The position numbers and the translations under genes were made by a program. A stretch of DNA of 64,000 bases from Cyrtodaria siliqua. Taxonomy: Eukaryota; Mollusca; Bivalvia; Adapedonta; Hiatellidae. Location: assembly GCA_037043455.1 (NCBI GenBank), contig JAWPHD010003265.1, positions 124,001 to 188,000 of the forward strand, in the 5' to 3' direction. Below, one piece after another: positions 23,227 through 34,009 of the stretch (the stretch's first letter is position 1; the number at the start of each line of letters is the position of its first letter). The notes beneath the pieces are model-generated. The model searched no databases and was not told the DNA's origin. It saw nothing but the letters and a program-made list of their open reading frames with translations.

Positions 23227-23660
23227 CTAATTAAGTTTAGACTTAAAAGAATCTACTGTAGTCATGGCAACAGTAGATTCTGGAAGAGCATTCCAAAGTG
23301 GTATTATTCTTGGACAAAATGAAAACTTTAAAAGGTCAGTTGAGGCAGTCAGTCGATCGTATTGTTGTAGATGGGATGTTCTTTTTGAGTATTTAGTCGC
23401 TTTATTAGTCATAAGATAACGGTCTCTGTCAATGTCAACTAGTCCATTTTGTACCATCTCAATTTTATGTTTGTTAGCCTGGGTATGGGGATTCCAAATT
23501 GTAGAGGCATATTCAAGTTGAGGACGAACTAAAGTCTGGTAAGAATTAACCTTTGTTTCTCTGGGGGCGAGTGACAGAGTGACAGAGCTATCCAACCATG
23601 ACTCTGTGCCTAGAATAATATCAGGGTCACTATCAATTAATCAGAACGATTTGACTGAGA
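23227..23660 (-). pseudogene. Internally deleted LINE: endonuclease start fused in frame to RT C-terminus
   Basis: Reading minus from about 23645, LIDSDPDIILGTESWLDSSV is the early endonuclease motif of APE-type LINEs. The same frame then runs straight into LAPRETKVNSYQTLVRPQLE and YASTIWNPHTQ from the far C-terminal part of such RT proteins, then NGLVDIDRDRYL and PLWNALPESTV near the end. So most of the endonuclease, all of the RT core and a further segment after IEMVQ are gone, yet the joins keep the reading frame. It lies upstream, in transcription order, of the RT fragment at 20839-22270, so the two are separate copies. Confidence 0.75.
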
Positions 23661-23757
23661 CTATTTCAAAATGTCAATAAGTACGATTTTACCAAAATGA
23701 GAGTGATTTGTCTTAAGTACGATTTGACGTAAGTACGATTTGAACTGATACCGAATA

Positions 23758-23930
23758 TGACGTCAAATGTAGACGTGACGTAGTTTTCTTAAATATATTT
23801 AAAGCGGGCGCGTTCAAATTCCCGCCTCTGCTAAAATCTGGTGTGTTGTGGTAAACCTCAATGTTTAAATGTTAAAGTTTCTGTAAACAATCATGACAAG
23901 TTAAGTAGTTAGTTGACCGGTACAAGGACA
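23758..23930 (+). promoter_or_regulatory. Promoter-like region and 5' UTR of the five-exon gene
   Basis: A perfect CRE palindrome TGACGTCA lies at 23758-23765 and a second CRE-like GTGACGTAG at about 23775-23783. A TATA-like AAATATATTTAAAG follows at about 23790-23803, then an E2F-like TTCCCGCC near 23819. Exon 1 begins its coding part at 23931, about 130 bp after the TATA-like box. The transcript leader would contain short upstream ORFs starting at 23861, 23869 and 23893, each closing within a few codons. A at -3 gives the main ATG a reasonable Kozak context. CREs can occur by chance; their spacing to TATA and start codon is what makes this plausible. Confidence 0.45.
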
Positions 23931-23973
23931 ATGAATATACCGACTAAGACATCGTTTCTATTCATTGTGTTAG
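23931..23973 (+). CDS. Exon 1: start codon and signal-peptide core
   Basis: The exon encodes MNIPTKTSFLFIVL plus the first base of a codon and ends at G|GTAAGT, an almost ideal donor. The peptide is a typical signal-peptide n-region (a lysine) and h-region (FLFIVL). Phase 1 at the end matches the 2-base start of the microexon at 33983, where the split codon becomes alanine. The ATG was chosen because it has A at -3 and is the only start that leads into the hydrophobic stretch and the donor in frame. The remaining risk is a chance ORF next to a chance donor. Confidence 0.6.
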
Positions 23974-24094
23974 GTAAGTAGATGATTGAATTTGCATAAT
24001 ATTGTTCATGGACATGGTTGTTCGTTGCGCATGTTTCACTTTCAGTGGATTATTTTTCTCATTTTATTGGATGCCTTTTATTGTCTAGTACGGT

Positions 24095-24194
24095 CGGAGA
24101 AAGCTTTTGACTTCATTATATCAATTGCGTATTAATAAATATATGGAAACTAATAATGTATTTAACAAATTTCAAGCAGGATATAGACCTGGAT
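24095..24194 (+). pseudogene. LINE RT fragment, left part (split by the 4.8-kb element)
   Basis: Encodes YQLRINKYMETNNVF and NKFQAGYRPG, matching the RT motif usually followed by a glycine-aromatic-x-T sequence. After the element and one target duplication are removed, the frame continues at 29035 with YRTSNHAS. Confidence 0.55.
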
Positions 24195-25899
24195 CAGGGG
24201 GCGTAGCTTGGCATATTCCCTTACTCCCAGGAGAAACCTATGCTCGCTTCTCTATATACCGGTGTACTTGGCATGTTTTTTTATGTTAGCACCGGATGTT
24301 GGTCATATTTGGAAACATGTGACCTAAATTATGGCCAAGCTTAAAACTAGCAGACGACACCAACTTGAACAAGCAAATTTGATCAGTTTTGAGACAGGCA
24401 TGCTATTTTTTTCTGAAAAAGAGAACAGTATGAGAACAATTTAGGAGGTACTTCTTTTGTTACTTTTAAAATGCAAAGTATTTCATGATTTTGATTTTTT
24501 CCTGTGTTGACACATGTACCAGGAAGTAAATATACAGGGAGGAGACACGGGTTCATAATCGATTTATGGTGTCACGCTAGAACGCCGCCATTTACTATTT
24601 TATCGATACAGGTAGAGCGTTACATTTGAAAAGTTATACAAACTCTCAAAATAGTCTGTTTTACAGCCTTTTTTTTATGGCTTTCTGTTATAATCAACAT
24701 CGAGATATTACCTTCTTGACAAAGATAAATATGTCTACTTTTCCCTTTTTGTTATTATTAATTCCTAATATAACCCGTATAGTGGTTTCTCCTAATATCG
24801 CTGGTTATTTAATATCGCTGTAAACTCTATTTTTTATGACATCACCCTCGAACGCCACCTACCTGTGATCAAAATCTCACAACTCATACCCGAATGTCAC
24901 GCTAAGGTTTACAAATACATATCGGCAAAATGTAGCAACTCATGGTCAGTAAAATTGTTTTTCATATAAATACATAAAAACATCACAATGTGTAAATTCC
25001 CCCCACCCCCTTACTAACAAAAGAACCTATACAAAATAAGTTTATAAACTTTGGGGCTCCGTCAAATCTTCGTCTGCTTGATGATATGTATGAATGCACT
25101 TGTTGTGGGCACGGGACGACGCTATGTTGCGAACGGGGCACCTGCCAACAGCGCCACTAAATTAAGGGGAAACGATAAAGAGGCCCTGCTACGCATTTTC
25201 ATACAGAGTTGTCAAATTGATTTTTAGCCGCACATATTGAGGGGATGCGAGACACTTTGTTTTATTTCTTGGGGAAAGTGTGACTTCTGTCCACATTGAA
25301 CACACCTTAAGTACAGGGGTCGACAGTAACTTTTATAAGTAGGAAGCCTCCAGGACTTTCTGCCATTGAAAACTGGTGATCCTTCTAATTGATAGGTGGT
25401 CCTTCTCATGTATGGCTATACTAACCGAAATATTACAGTAAAAAAAACACATATACATTATTTTTAAGTTTTGCCTTTTGTTATTTTGGCGGCAGAGAGA
25501 CGTTTTTGAGAATTTTCCACATTTTTAAAGAACTCGAAAACTCGTATGTACAATCCTACTACATGAGATGGATATACACCATCTATATTTTTTAATGTAT
25601 ATAGTTGTAGTTTTATTTGTAGATATACCCCATTTATTTTATTTAGATTTTTTTGCAATCGATAAACTCTAATCAGGGCCTCCACTGTTTACCGCGATAT
25701 TAGAGTACTCGCCCCTGACAACAGTTGTACCATAGCAGTCAATATAGGAGAAAATTATTTCAATATTTAATCCGTCTAATGTTTTAATACTATGTACAAA
25801 TACAGATGAGATGTTTGTGAATGCAACCAGGACAGACTTATTTTTAAATAAATGGTGTATTATCATTTTAATATTTAAACTGCAAACAGTAAGTACCGC

Positions 25900-26281
25900 C
25901 AGTGTTTTTTTTATGCCTAATTTGGGGCCGTTATTCGGCCCCATTCACAATGCCAAAAAGTATACTTTTTTCACAATTATATCCAAAAAATTCACAATCT
26001 GAAAAAACAACAAAAAAAAACAAAAAAAACATTTTTTTTTTTTTAGGGTAAATACAGACCAATAAGGATACTAGTCTTAATATACGCTGGTGTTAAAACT
26101 AGTCTGTATTTACCAAAAACAAAACTTAAAACCAAGGGATATTAAACTGTGAAATTAAAAGTGAAAAAAGTTTCTTCTTCTTTTGTTATAATATTTCACA
26201 ATTTTCACAATTTCTAGAAAAATGTCGCTATTTTTCACAATGGCACAGGTTGCATTCACAAAACACATAAAAAAAACACTG
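25900..26281 (+). mobile_element. 382-bp CAGTG/CACTG element, copy 1 (intact)
   Basis: Starts CAGTGTTTTTTTTATGCC and ends CATAAAAAAAACACTG; ACCGC flanks both sides (25895-25899, 26282-26286). The body has GGGGCCGTTATTCGGCCCC and repeated TTTTCACAATT words. It is the undisturbed reference for the copy at 27876-28745. The word ACCGCGATATTAGAG that follows it also occurs at 25691. Confidence 0.82.
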
Positions 26282-26286
26282 ACCGC

Positions 26287-27875
26287 GATATTAGAGAAAC
26301 CATCCTGCTTCGTATCTCGTTTGCAATAGCTTTACACCAGTTTTAATTTGAAAAAAATGAAAATTTCAACTGATATCTCGAAATAGGCATTTTCATCACC
26401 TTTTTTTAGGCTTTCACCACCGTGAAATTACCTTCTTGACAAAGATAAATATGTCTACCATTCACTTTTGTTATAAGTAATGCCTAATATAACCCGTAGT
26501 CTCGTTCACAATAGCTATACACTGTCACCAATTTTTATTTGACGCCACTCGGCGCCATCTTTGTTAAACGGAACCGTCTGGTAAAATGTGTTACATGCAA
26601 ACAAATACACACTTTGTATCAGAGGACACAGTGTGAATAAATAATACTTACGTTTACATTTTGCGCCTTTTTTGAGTTTGTAAGTTGTAAGTGTAATAAT
26701 TTATAAGAGTTTGCTGTTTTTCACACACGCTAGTCATTTTCACGTAGTAGTGAAATACGCGCGACAACATAAAATGGCAAAACGGTCCGTGTCTCCTCCC
26801 TGTATACTTACTCTCTGCACATACTCACAGTGGCAATCTAGGTCAACATATTTGCATACAAATACATACATTGCATCATGGGAATGAAATACCCCGGTAA
26901 TAAATGGCCACCGGCAAATCACCAAACCCCCCCCCCCCCCGTAAAAACATTGAAAAATGCAATAAAAAATCTGAGTTAGGGTGGGGATGGAAGGGGTGAG
27001 CGGGGTAAGGGGGGAAAATTACCAGTAAAATGTCTATATTGCCACCGACCTAATAATTATGTCTGTGATATTCCTGATAATCCTCCGAACCCAACTTTTG
27101 GAAGGGGAACACCTAAACCCCACTGCATTTTTTTTTCTAGGAATTGTGAAGACTCCCTAGCGTGGTCATTTTGTGGTAAAAAAAGCATGATAACTGTCTG
27201 ATTTGTGAAAAATGTATTGAAAGATTAATTGTTAAAAGCAATATTACTCAATATAATTATGCATACATTGTTTTTGTGGGAGGAGGGACACCAGGCCTGC
27301 CAAAACTTTTTAAAACAAAATCCTGAGATTTTTAAAAATTAAGATTTAAAGCGCGTGAAGAACATTTTAAATGGAATTTTGGAGCGCGCGACTTGATTTT
27401 TACATGATTTATTTATAATGCAAATTGAAATTATTTATGCAATTAATACAAGTTGATGCATCGTTTGATAGTTTTAGAAAATAATAAATTAGCATAGTAA
27501 TTTGATGAGAAAGACTTGGTTTAGTTTCTAACACTACTGTTTTTCATGAAAGTGAATTTACTTTTCCACACAGATGCGTGCTAAATGCAAATACAAAGTC
27601 AACTCTCATTACAAATTATAATAATCATGCCATACACAAGGAGTTGCTAGTTCCTCGCACTTGCTATTTCAGTTAGGTTGACCAATTAAAGAAATCACAG
27701 ATATTGCTGCATTACGCATGTCGTTATTCCACTGAAGAAACTAATTATGTCCTTTGGTGTTAATTGTATATTTAGTCAGTGCATTACACGGATGACCCCC
27801 ACTATTCGACACTTGTATATATTCCTCTGACAAGGTAGCGTAACAGGACCAATTTGGGAAATAGCTGATAAACTG
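26287..27875. other. Interior of composite element, no gene
   Basis: No ORF with coding character. C12-13 and G-rich runs occur near 26927-27015. Confidence 0.45.
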
Positions 27876-28745
27876 CAGTGTTTTTTTATGTGTTTTGTGA
27901 ATGCAGCCTGTGCCTGTGCTATTGTGAAAAATAGCGGCATTTTTCTAGAAATTGTGAAAATTGTGAAATATTATAACAAAAGAAAAAGAACTTTTTTTCA
28001 CTTTTATTTTCACAGTTTAATATCCCTTGGTTTTAAAGGGGTTGATGCACTATTTTCGAACAGGATTTATTTAAAAGGGCTCTGAAAAACTTGGAAAAAG
28101 CTGAAAGAATTATCAAAATGTCATAAAAAATAAAGGAGATGTGACCTATTGAAAATTTGCAAAGAACATAAATGGAGGCGGCCATCTTTGAACGATGACG
28201 TCATCGCGCCGTTTAGCCATATATGGCATATTGACAAAATGTATTTTAAAGCAAATAAAACCACTGCAAATTGATTAAAAATAAATATACAGATGTAAAA
28301 TGGATACATTTTAGTATTATTTTTCATTTGCAGTGATTTTCTTTGCTTTAAAAGGCATTTTATCAATATGTCATATATGGCAAAAAGGCGCGATGACGTC
28401 ATCGTTCAAAGATGGCCGCCTCCATTATGTTTCTTTGCGCATTTTCAATAGGTCATATCTCCTTTATTTTTCATGGCATTTTGATAATTCTTTCAGCTTT
28501 TTTCAAGTTTTTCAGAGCCCTTTAAACTAAACTGTGTTTGAAAATAGTGCATCAACCCCTTTAAGTTTTGTTTTTGGTAAATACAGACTAGTTTTGACAC
28601 CAGCTTATATATTAAGACTAGTATCCTTTTATTTTTTTTTCAGATTGTGAATTTTTTGGATATAATTGTAAAAAAAATATACTTTTTGGCATTGTGAAGG
28701 GGCTGGCTGAATAACGGCCCCAAATTAGACATAAAAAAAACACTG
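27876..28745 (-). mobile_element. CAGTG/CACTG element, copy 2, carrying a palindromic insertion
   Basis: Inverted relative to 25900-26281, with AACTG flanking both sides (27871-27875, 28746-28750). Removing 28037-28560 and one TTAA leaves an element of about 342 bp collinear with copy 1. Confidence 0.82.
28037..28560. mobile_element. 524-bp palindromic element with TTAA duplication
   Basis: The arms of ~230 bp begin AGGGGTTGATGCACTATTTT and end in the complement. TTAA is duplicated on both sides (28033-28036, 28561-28564), and copy 1 of the host element shows the empty TTAA. Arms carry GCGATGACGTCATCG and AAAGATGGCCGCCTCCAT. TTAA duplication is typical of piggyBac and Kolobok; no transposase here. 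Confidence 0.85.
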
Positions 28746-29029
28746 AACTGTGAAAGTATAGCTGGCCTGGGACACTATAATTTAATATTCAGCATATGAT
28801 ACATTTTAGATAAACTTTCTAATGTAAATGTATCCAAAACAAAACAATATTGAGAAGTGTTGTTTACCAAAAAAAACAACATTTTATTTTTTTATTTTTT
28901 TATTTTTTTTAAATTGTGAAAAAACCCCGGCCACAATTGTTTAAAAAAAGAACTATCCTCCACTCGGCGCTTCATACCCCGTATTAGGAGTATGTCGAAT
29001 ACAGAGTTACAGACCAAGCTATGCCCCTG

Positions 29030-29075
29030 TGGATATAGAACAAGTAATCACGCTTCTCCTGAAGCCCGAGTATTG
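29030..29075 (+). pseudogene. LINE RT fragment, right part
   Basis: Continues GYRTSNHAS after the element, in frame with 24095-24194; similarity to RT fades after about 12 codons. Confidence 0.35.
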
Positions 29076-29740
29076 GGCACTGCTTTGACAACCATTCAGA
29101 TTCAGATTTTTACGATTAAAACCACAAGCAACTGTGGTGGCTTTCATTCTATCATCTTTTCACCTTTCGGTTGAGATGCTCGTTAGGGTCATTGCATTGC
29201 GGTCATTTCATGGTGACTACTAGAAGTCGGGACGATTTTGAATTGTCGGGGTATTGGGACAAACAGACAGCGAGTGTGCATACTTATGTCCAATAAATAA
29301 TAAACGAAGGGTTATTTGCACTTCTTCCGTTGCCATAGCAACCATATTTTTTTGTCAAATCAAAAGAAAAAAATACATTTTAAATATAAGTAATATATTC
29401 ATTTCGGTACTTTTCTACGTTTTCGCTACTTCAGTTAAAAATTAATGTCATGTAGAGTTAAAATGTCATGTAGGTGCTTGTTTTAAATAAAGTAATGTCA
29501 ATGCGTTGTAGAAATAATAGTAAGGCTGACCATAAAAATGGTGGTTTGCTGTCTCCCTACCTACCCACGAAAAAAGGTCCTACTCAAAAGTTTTTATAGC
29601 AACATTATTTTTTTGTTGCTATCTTCAGTATATTTTTCTTTAATTTCTTAATGTGTTTACTGTCGTCGGCAAAAAATAAATAAATAATTAATGAAATCCT
29701 GGGTTGGGAAACAGCAAACAATTCGTTTTTTAGTAACAAA
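29076..29740. other. No gene seen
   Basis: AT-rich; no feature recognised. Confidence 0.4.
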
Positions 29741-29995
29741 TTTTAAATGATAGCTTGGACAAGTTTGAAAACCAGCCAAATCGGATTAGTAACAGCAGAG
29801 TTATGGACCTTGTTAATCTAAAAATGAAGTCATATTCTGCCTTGTGAACACTCTAGCACCTTCATTTATTAATTGATCTTTACCAAACTTGCACAGATTG
29901 TTCATGGCAATGAAATCTTGGACGTTTCACAGAAAGAGCAAAAGAATTTTCAGCATTTATGACTCCAGATCTGATGGACTGTTTTAATATAAAGT
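29741..29995 (+). repeat. Fragment of the ~170-bp pearl-like unit
   Basis: Contains AGCTTGGACAAGTTTGAAAA, AGCAGAGTTATGGACCTTG, AACACTCTAGCACCTTC and TTTACCAAACTTGC, the words of arrays at 37200, 40000 and 60780. Confidence 0.7.
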
Positions 29996-30196
29996 TACCC
30001 AATTTGAAATGAAAAACTCTCCAGCAACGTTTCAACGTCTCGTCACAGGGCTTTTTTTCCTTCTATAACAGGGGCCGAAATTCGGCTACTTCACAATTCA
30101 AAATTGGTCACAACTGGCATCATTTTTTTTCACAATTAAAAAAAAAAAGTCAGATTTTCCCCATCTAACTTTCTCAATATTGTTATTTTTGGATAC

Positions 30197-30551
30197 CAGT
30201 CTGCACGAAAAAGATTTTAGCCTTATAGTCCTCCGGACTATCATTCTAAGAAAATGGTATGGTCCGAAACGGATTTTCATAGTCCGAAACTAAAGAACCA
30301 ACTAGTTGGAAAAGAAAATCAAAATAACACATGGACGAGCTACATAAAAAATTTGAACAATTTATATCGAAGTCCTAATGTACAGGCTGTCATACTCCTC
30401 CCCGGTGTAGTCTGACGTTCCATCTCACGTAAAGCTCACAAAGACTTTTTTTTCTAATGGTCCGATCGGACTATGTATTTGTAGCAGTTTGATAGTCCGT
30501 ACGAAAAAGTTATAGCCTCGGGCTCGGACTATGTGTTTATTTCGCAGACTG
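30197..30551 (+). mobile_element. 355-bp element with CAGTCTGC ends, 6-bp target duplication
   Basis: Ends CAGTCTGCACGAAAAAG and TTTCGCAGACTG; GGATAC flanks both sides (30191-30196, 30552-30557). The surrounding sequence occurs inverted and uninterrupted at about 28791-28860, which gives the empty site. Body words include GTCCGATCGGACTATG. A second copy is at 51354-52839, a partial one at 30644-30745. Confidence 0.82.
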
Positions 30552-30643
30552 GGATACATTTACATTAGAAAGTTTATCTAAAATGTAACATATTATGCTG
30601 AATAATTGTACATAGTGTCTTCCTCCCACAAAAACAATGCAGT

Positions 30644-30745
30644 CTGCGAAATAAACGCATAGTCCGAGCCCGAGGCTGTAACTTTTTCGTATGGACTATT
30701 ACATAGTCTGATCGGACCATTAAATAAAAAATCTTTAAAACAATT
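30644..30745 (-). mobile_element. Partial CAGTCTGC element
   Basis: Begins CAGTCTGCGAAATAAACGCA and contains TAGTCTGATCGGACCATTA, then breaks off. Same orientation as the copy at 51354. Confidence 0.65.
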
Positions 30746-30929
30746 TATCTGACATGGAAATTCCGTGAATAGCAGTCCAGGTTATCAGACGCTTCAGTCT
30801 ATCATTGCGTAAAAGGTGGTATTTTCCCATCGATAAATAACGTTATAGATAGTATAACTTATTTCCTAGAGGGATATGTTGAATTTGGGATATTGAATAT
30901 CCAATCATATTGCAGGGAAACCATGCACA

Positions 30930-31350
30930 CTTTCGTAAGGCCAAAAAAAAATATAGGTGTGTTTCCTATTGCATGCTCTAAAAAAATAGGGCAGGCCGGT
31001 AGGCATTTTCTTTTTTTTTTCTTTTTCTTTTTTTTTTGTTGCAAGATATTGTATTCTGCATATATTTATCTCATAAAGCCCATACAAGTCGATGATACAA
31101 CTGAAGTTTCTCTGTGATGTCAGTCTACCTCGATATATTGCGATAAATCATTGTTCAGAACAATTTTTTTTTTTTTCATAACAAGTTTTAGGGTCGGCCC
31201 CTTAAAATAGGGTCCGTCGGGCCACCGGAAACACAGGTATATTTTTTTTGGCCTAACCGTGATTTTAATTATTATTTTTTTTAGGGTCTAAAAATAGGGT
31301 CGGTTGGGCCACCAGAAACACAGGTAATTTTTTTTTGGCCTTAACAGTCC
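30930..31350. repeat. Remnants of the GGCC/GGGTCGG element family
   Basis: AGGCCAAAAAAAAATATAGG, GGGCAGGCCGGTAGGCATTT and two copies of TAGGGTC-GG-TGGGCCACC-GGAAACACAGGTA with TTTTGGCCT match the ends of the elements at 44756-45270 and 56361-57249. No intact element could be delimited. Confidence 0.55.
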
Positions 31351-31687
31351 TCGTTTACTGTATGCATTTGTTTGTGATTCAAATGTTATTCTGTTCATTC
31401 TATATTGTAAAATGTTTATATAACTTTAATACTAGAATTTAAAAATCTTCATTTAGGTAATTTGCTGTTTTTATTTTGTAGGAAAAAAACGCCTTTTTCA
31501 TCTTACCAGTACTTTTAATAGCATTTCCAATGGAAAACCTGGTTTTCGTGGAATTTCCACGTTTCTTGTTTCAATGCTTATTTCCTAAATTTTAATGCTG
31601 ATAATAATTATATAGTACCCCCTTATCTGGAGCTCTGATACCATTCAGAAAAGTAAAACTTAAAAATAATCACAATGTACTGAACTC

Positions 31688-31873
31688 TTATCCCACTACA
31701 TATATATAATGGACTGTTCTTTCTTGTATTAAGACCATTCCAAAGGGGTGTTTTGGGGAAAATGACTGATCAGCAGCCGGACATTTTAAACCCTGATCAG
31801 TTACTCGCAGGCTTATCTGGGTTTACAATGGACGCAAAGGCTACTATAGTCATGGTTAGTGGGTTAAGGTTTA
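31688..31873 (+). mobile_element. MITE family TTAACCC, copy 4
   Basis: TATCCCACTACATATATATA start, TTCTTTC and AAAGGGGTG body words, TTTACAATGGACGCAAAGG, and end GTTAGTGGGTTAAGGTTTAA. Confidence 0.7.
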
Positions 31874-31913
31874 ATAGTTGGTGATATTGAAGGAGCTACG
31901 TTTCATTTTTAGC

Positions 31914-33765
31914 TCGACTGATCAGAGATCAGCAGAGCTTATGCCGTGGTGCGGCGTCCGTCGTCCATCTGTCTGTCCGTCTGTCCGTAAACTTTTATTT
32001 GTAGCGACTACTCCTCTAAAACTACTGGTTGGATATTCATGAAACTTTACAGAAATGTTGCCCATGAAGTCTAGTTGATCCTAGCAAAAATTCATGTTGA
32101 TGTGAACCAAGCTAAAAATAGATTTTTAAAATACAAGTTTGTAGCGAATACTTCTTGAAAACTATAAGTGATTTTGATATGGGACATTTTCTAAAATGAT
32201 CAGCATGACATGATGTTGGTCCTTGTCAAAAATCGTTTTGATTCGACGTTAAACAATGCTGCCAGTGGCCATCTTTGTTTACATAGAGTTATATAGTAAA
32301 AATTTGTAGCGACTACTCCTCTGAAACTACTTGGCGGATTTTCATGAAACTTTACAGGAATGTTGCTCTTGATGTCTTATAGATCCTAGCAAAATTTCAG
32401 GTCGCCTCAAAATTCAAGATGGCCGCCACAGCTAAAAATAGATTTTTAAAAGATAAGTTTGTAGCGACTACTTCTTGAAAACTATAAGTGATATTCATAT
32501 GGGACTTTTCTAAAATGATCAGCATGACATGATGTTGATCCTAGTCGAACATTATTTTGATTCGACGTTAAACAGGACTGCCAGTGGCCATTTTTGTTTA
32601 CATAGAGTTATATAGTAAAAACTTGTAGCAACTACTCCTCTGAATCTACTTGACAGATGTTCATGAAACTTCACAGGAATGTTGCACCTGATGTCTAGTT
32701 GATCCTAGAAAAAATTCAGGCTGGCCGGAAATTCAAGATGGCCACCACGGCTAAAAATAGATTTAAAATAAATAAATTTGTAGTGACTACTTCTTGAAAA
32801 CTGTAAGTGATATTGATATGGGATTTTTTCTAAAATGATCAGCATGACACAGCTAAAAATAATTTTTCAAAATACAAGTTTGTAGCGCCTACTTCTTGAA
32901 AACTATAAGTGATATTGATATGCGTCTTTTCCTAAAATGATCAGTATGACATGATGTTGATCCTTGTCGAAAATTATTTTGATTCGACGTTAAACATGGC
33001 TGCCAGTGGCCATCTTTGTTTACATAGAGTTATATAATGAAAACTTGTAGCGACTACTCCTCTGAAACTGCTTGATGGATTTTCATGAAACTTCACACGA
33101 AGGTTGCTCTTGATGTCTAATTGATCCTAACAAAACTTCAGGTCGGCCGGAAATTGAAGATGGCCGCCACGGCTAAAAGTAGATTTTCATAAAACAAGTT
33201 TGTAGCGACTACTTCTTGAAAACTATAAGTGATATTGATATGGGACTTTTTCTAAAATGATCAGCATGTCATGGTGTTGGTCCTTGTCGAAAATCGTTTT
33301 GATTCGATGTTAAACACTGCTGTCAGCGGCCGTCTTTGTTTACATAGAGTTATATAGTAAAAACTTGTAACGACTACTCCTCTGTAACTACTTGACGGAT
33401 TTTCTTGACACTTTACAGGAATGTTGCTCTTGATGTCTAATTGATCCTAGCAAAATTTCAGCTTGGCCGGAAATTCAAGATGGCCGCCATGGCTGAAAAT
33501 AGATTTTCAAAATACAAGTTTTTAGCGACTACTTGAAAACTATAAGTGATATTGATATGGGACTTTTTCTAAAATGATCAGTATGACATGATGTTGATCC
33601 TTGTCAAAAATTATTTTGATTTAACATTAAACATGTCCGCCAGCGGCCATCGTTGTTTACATAGAGTTATATAATGAAAACTTGTAGCGACTACTCCTAT
33701 GAAACTACTTGATGGATTTTCATGAAACTTCACAGGAATGTTGACCTAGCTATCAAAAATCTATC
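31914..33765 (+). repeat. Pearl-like array 1: 320-bp units made of two ~160-bp halves
   Basis: A head TTTAGCTCGACTGATCAGAG and AGCAGAGCTTATGCCGTGG is followed by CGTCCGTCGTCC-type microsatellite. About five to six units follow: TGTAGCGACTACTCCTCTGA recurs near 32004, 32305, 32624, 33045, 33365 and 33682. Within each unit the related half GTAGCGACTACTTCTTGAAA lies about 156 bp later. AAGATGGCCGCCA occurs in most units. An extra half unit at about 32838-32930 breaks the rhythm once. No coding. Confidence 0.88.
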
Positions 33766-33982
33766 AGTACCACTTGTTTTTTCATAAATTATAAAATAAC
33801 AGTGTTGGTAGGTGAGGGGTGATAGAGGGTAATTGGAACTTGATAAGTAGAAGAAAATAGACCTATTAATCAATTATTAATTTGTAATTGAGTCTGCTGA
33901 AAATGATCCTTTTGATTTGCATTTTGCATTGAAACATTTTAGCTTAAATCCATCGTCTAAATGTCTGATCTTTATTTTTCAG

Positions 33983-34009
33983 CTTCTGTGAGATACTGCA
34001 GTGGAGTTG
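33983..34009 (+). CDS. Exon 2: 27-nt microexon, end of signal peptide
   Basis: The exon is framed by TTTATTTTTCAG and GTGAGT and encodes SVRYCSGV between two split codons. Read with exon 1 it supplies the end of the hydrophobic segment and a plausible signal-peptidase region (small residues around YCSG). It enters in phase 1 and leaves in phase 1, and the exit matches the 2-base start of the exon at 39137 to make glycine. A 27-nt exon is easily missed by gene finders. The support is the double phase match plus strong sites on both sides. Confidence 0.55.

Larger units (their letters stand above)
24195..29029. mobile_element. 4.8-kb composite element with hAT-like ends, 5-bp target duplication
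   Basis: The left end CAGGGGGCGTAGCTTGGCAT is matched by the inverted right end GACCAAGCTATGCCCCTG. TGGAT flanks both sides (24190-24194, 29030-29034). Inside are two smaller elements with CAGTG/CACTG ends (25900-26281, 27876-28745), a palindromic element (28037-28560), an inverted ~20-bp pair TACAGGGAGGAGACACGG (24531) / CCGTGTCTCCTCCCTGTA (26789), and direct repeats of ACCTTCTTGACAAAGATAAA (24711 and 26432). No transposase domain is recognisable, so it is non-autonomous or decayed. It lies in intron 1 of the host gene. Confidence 0.72.
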
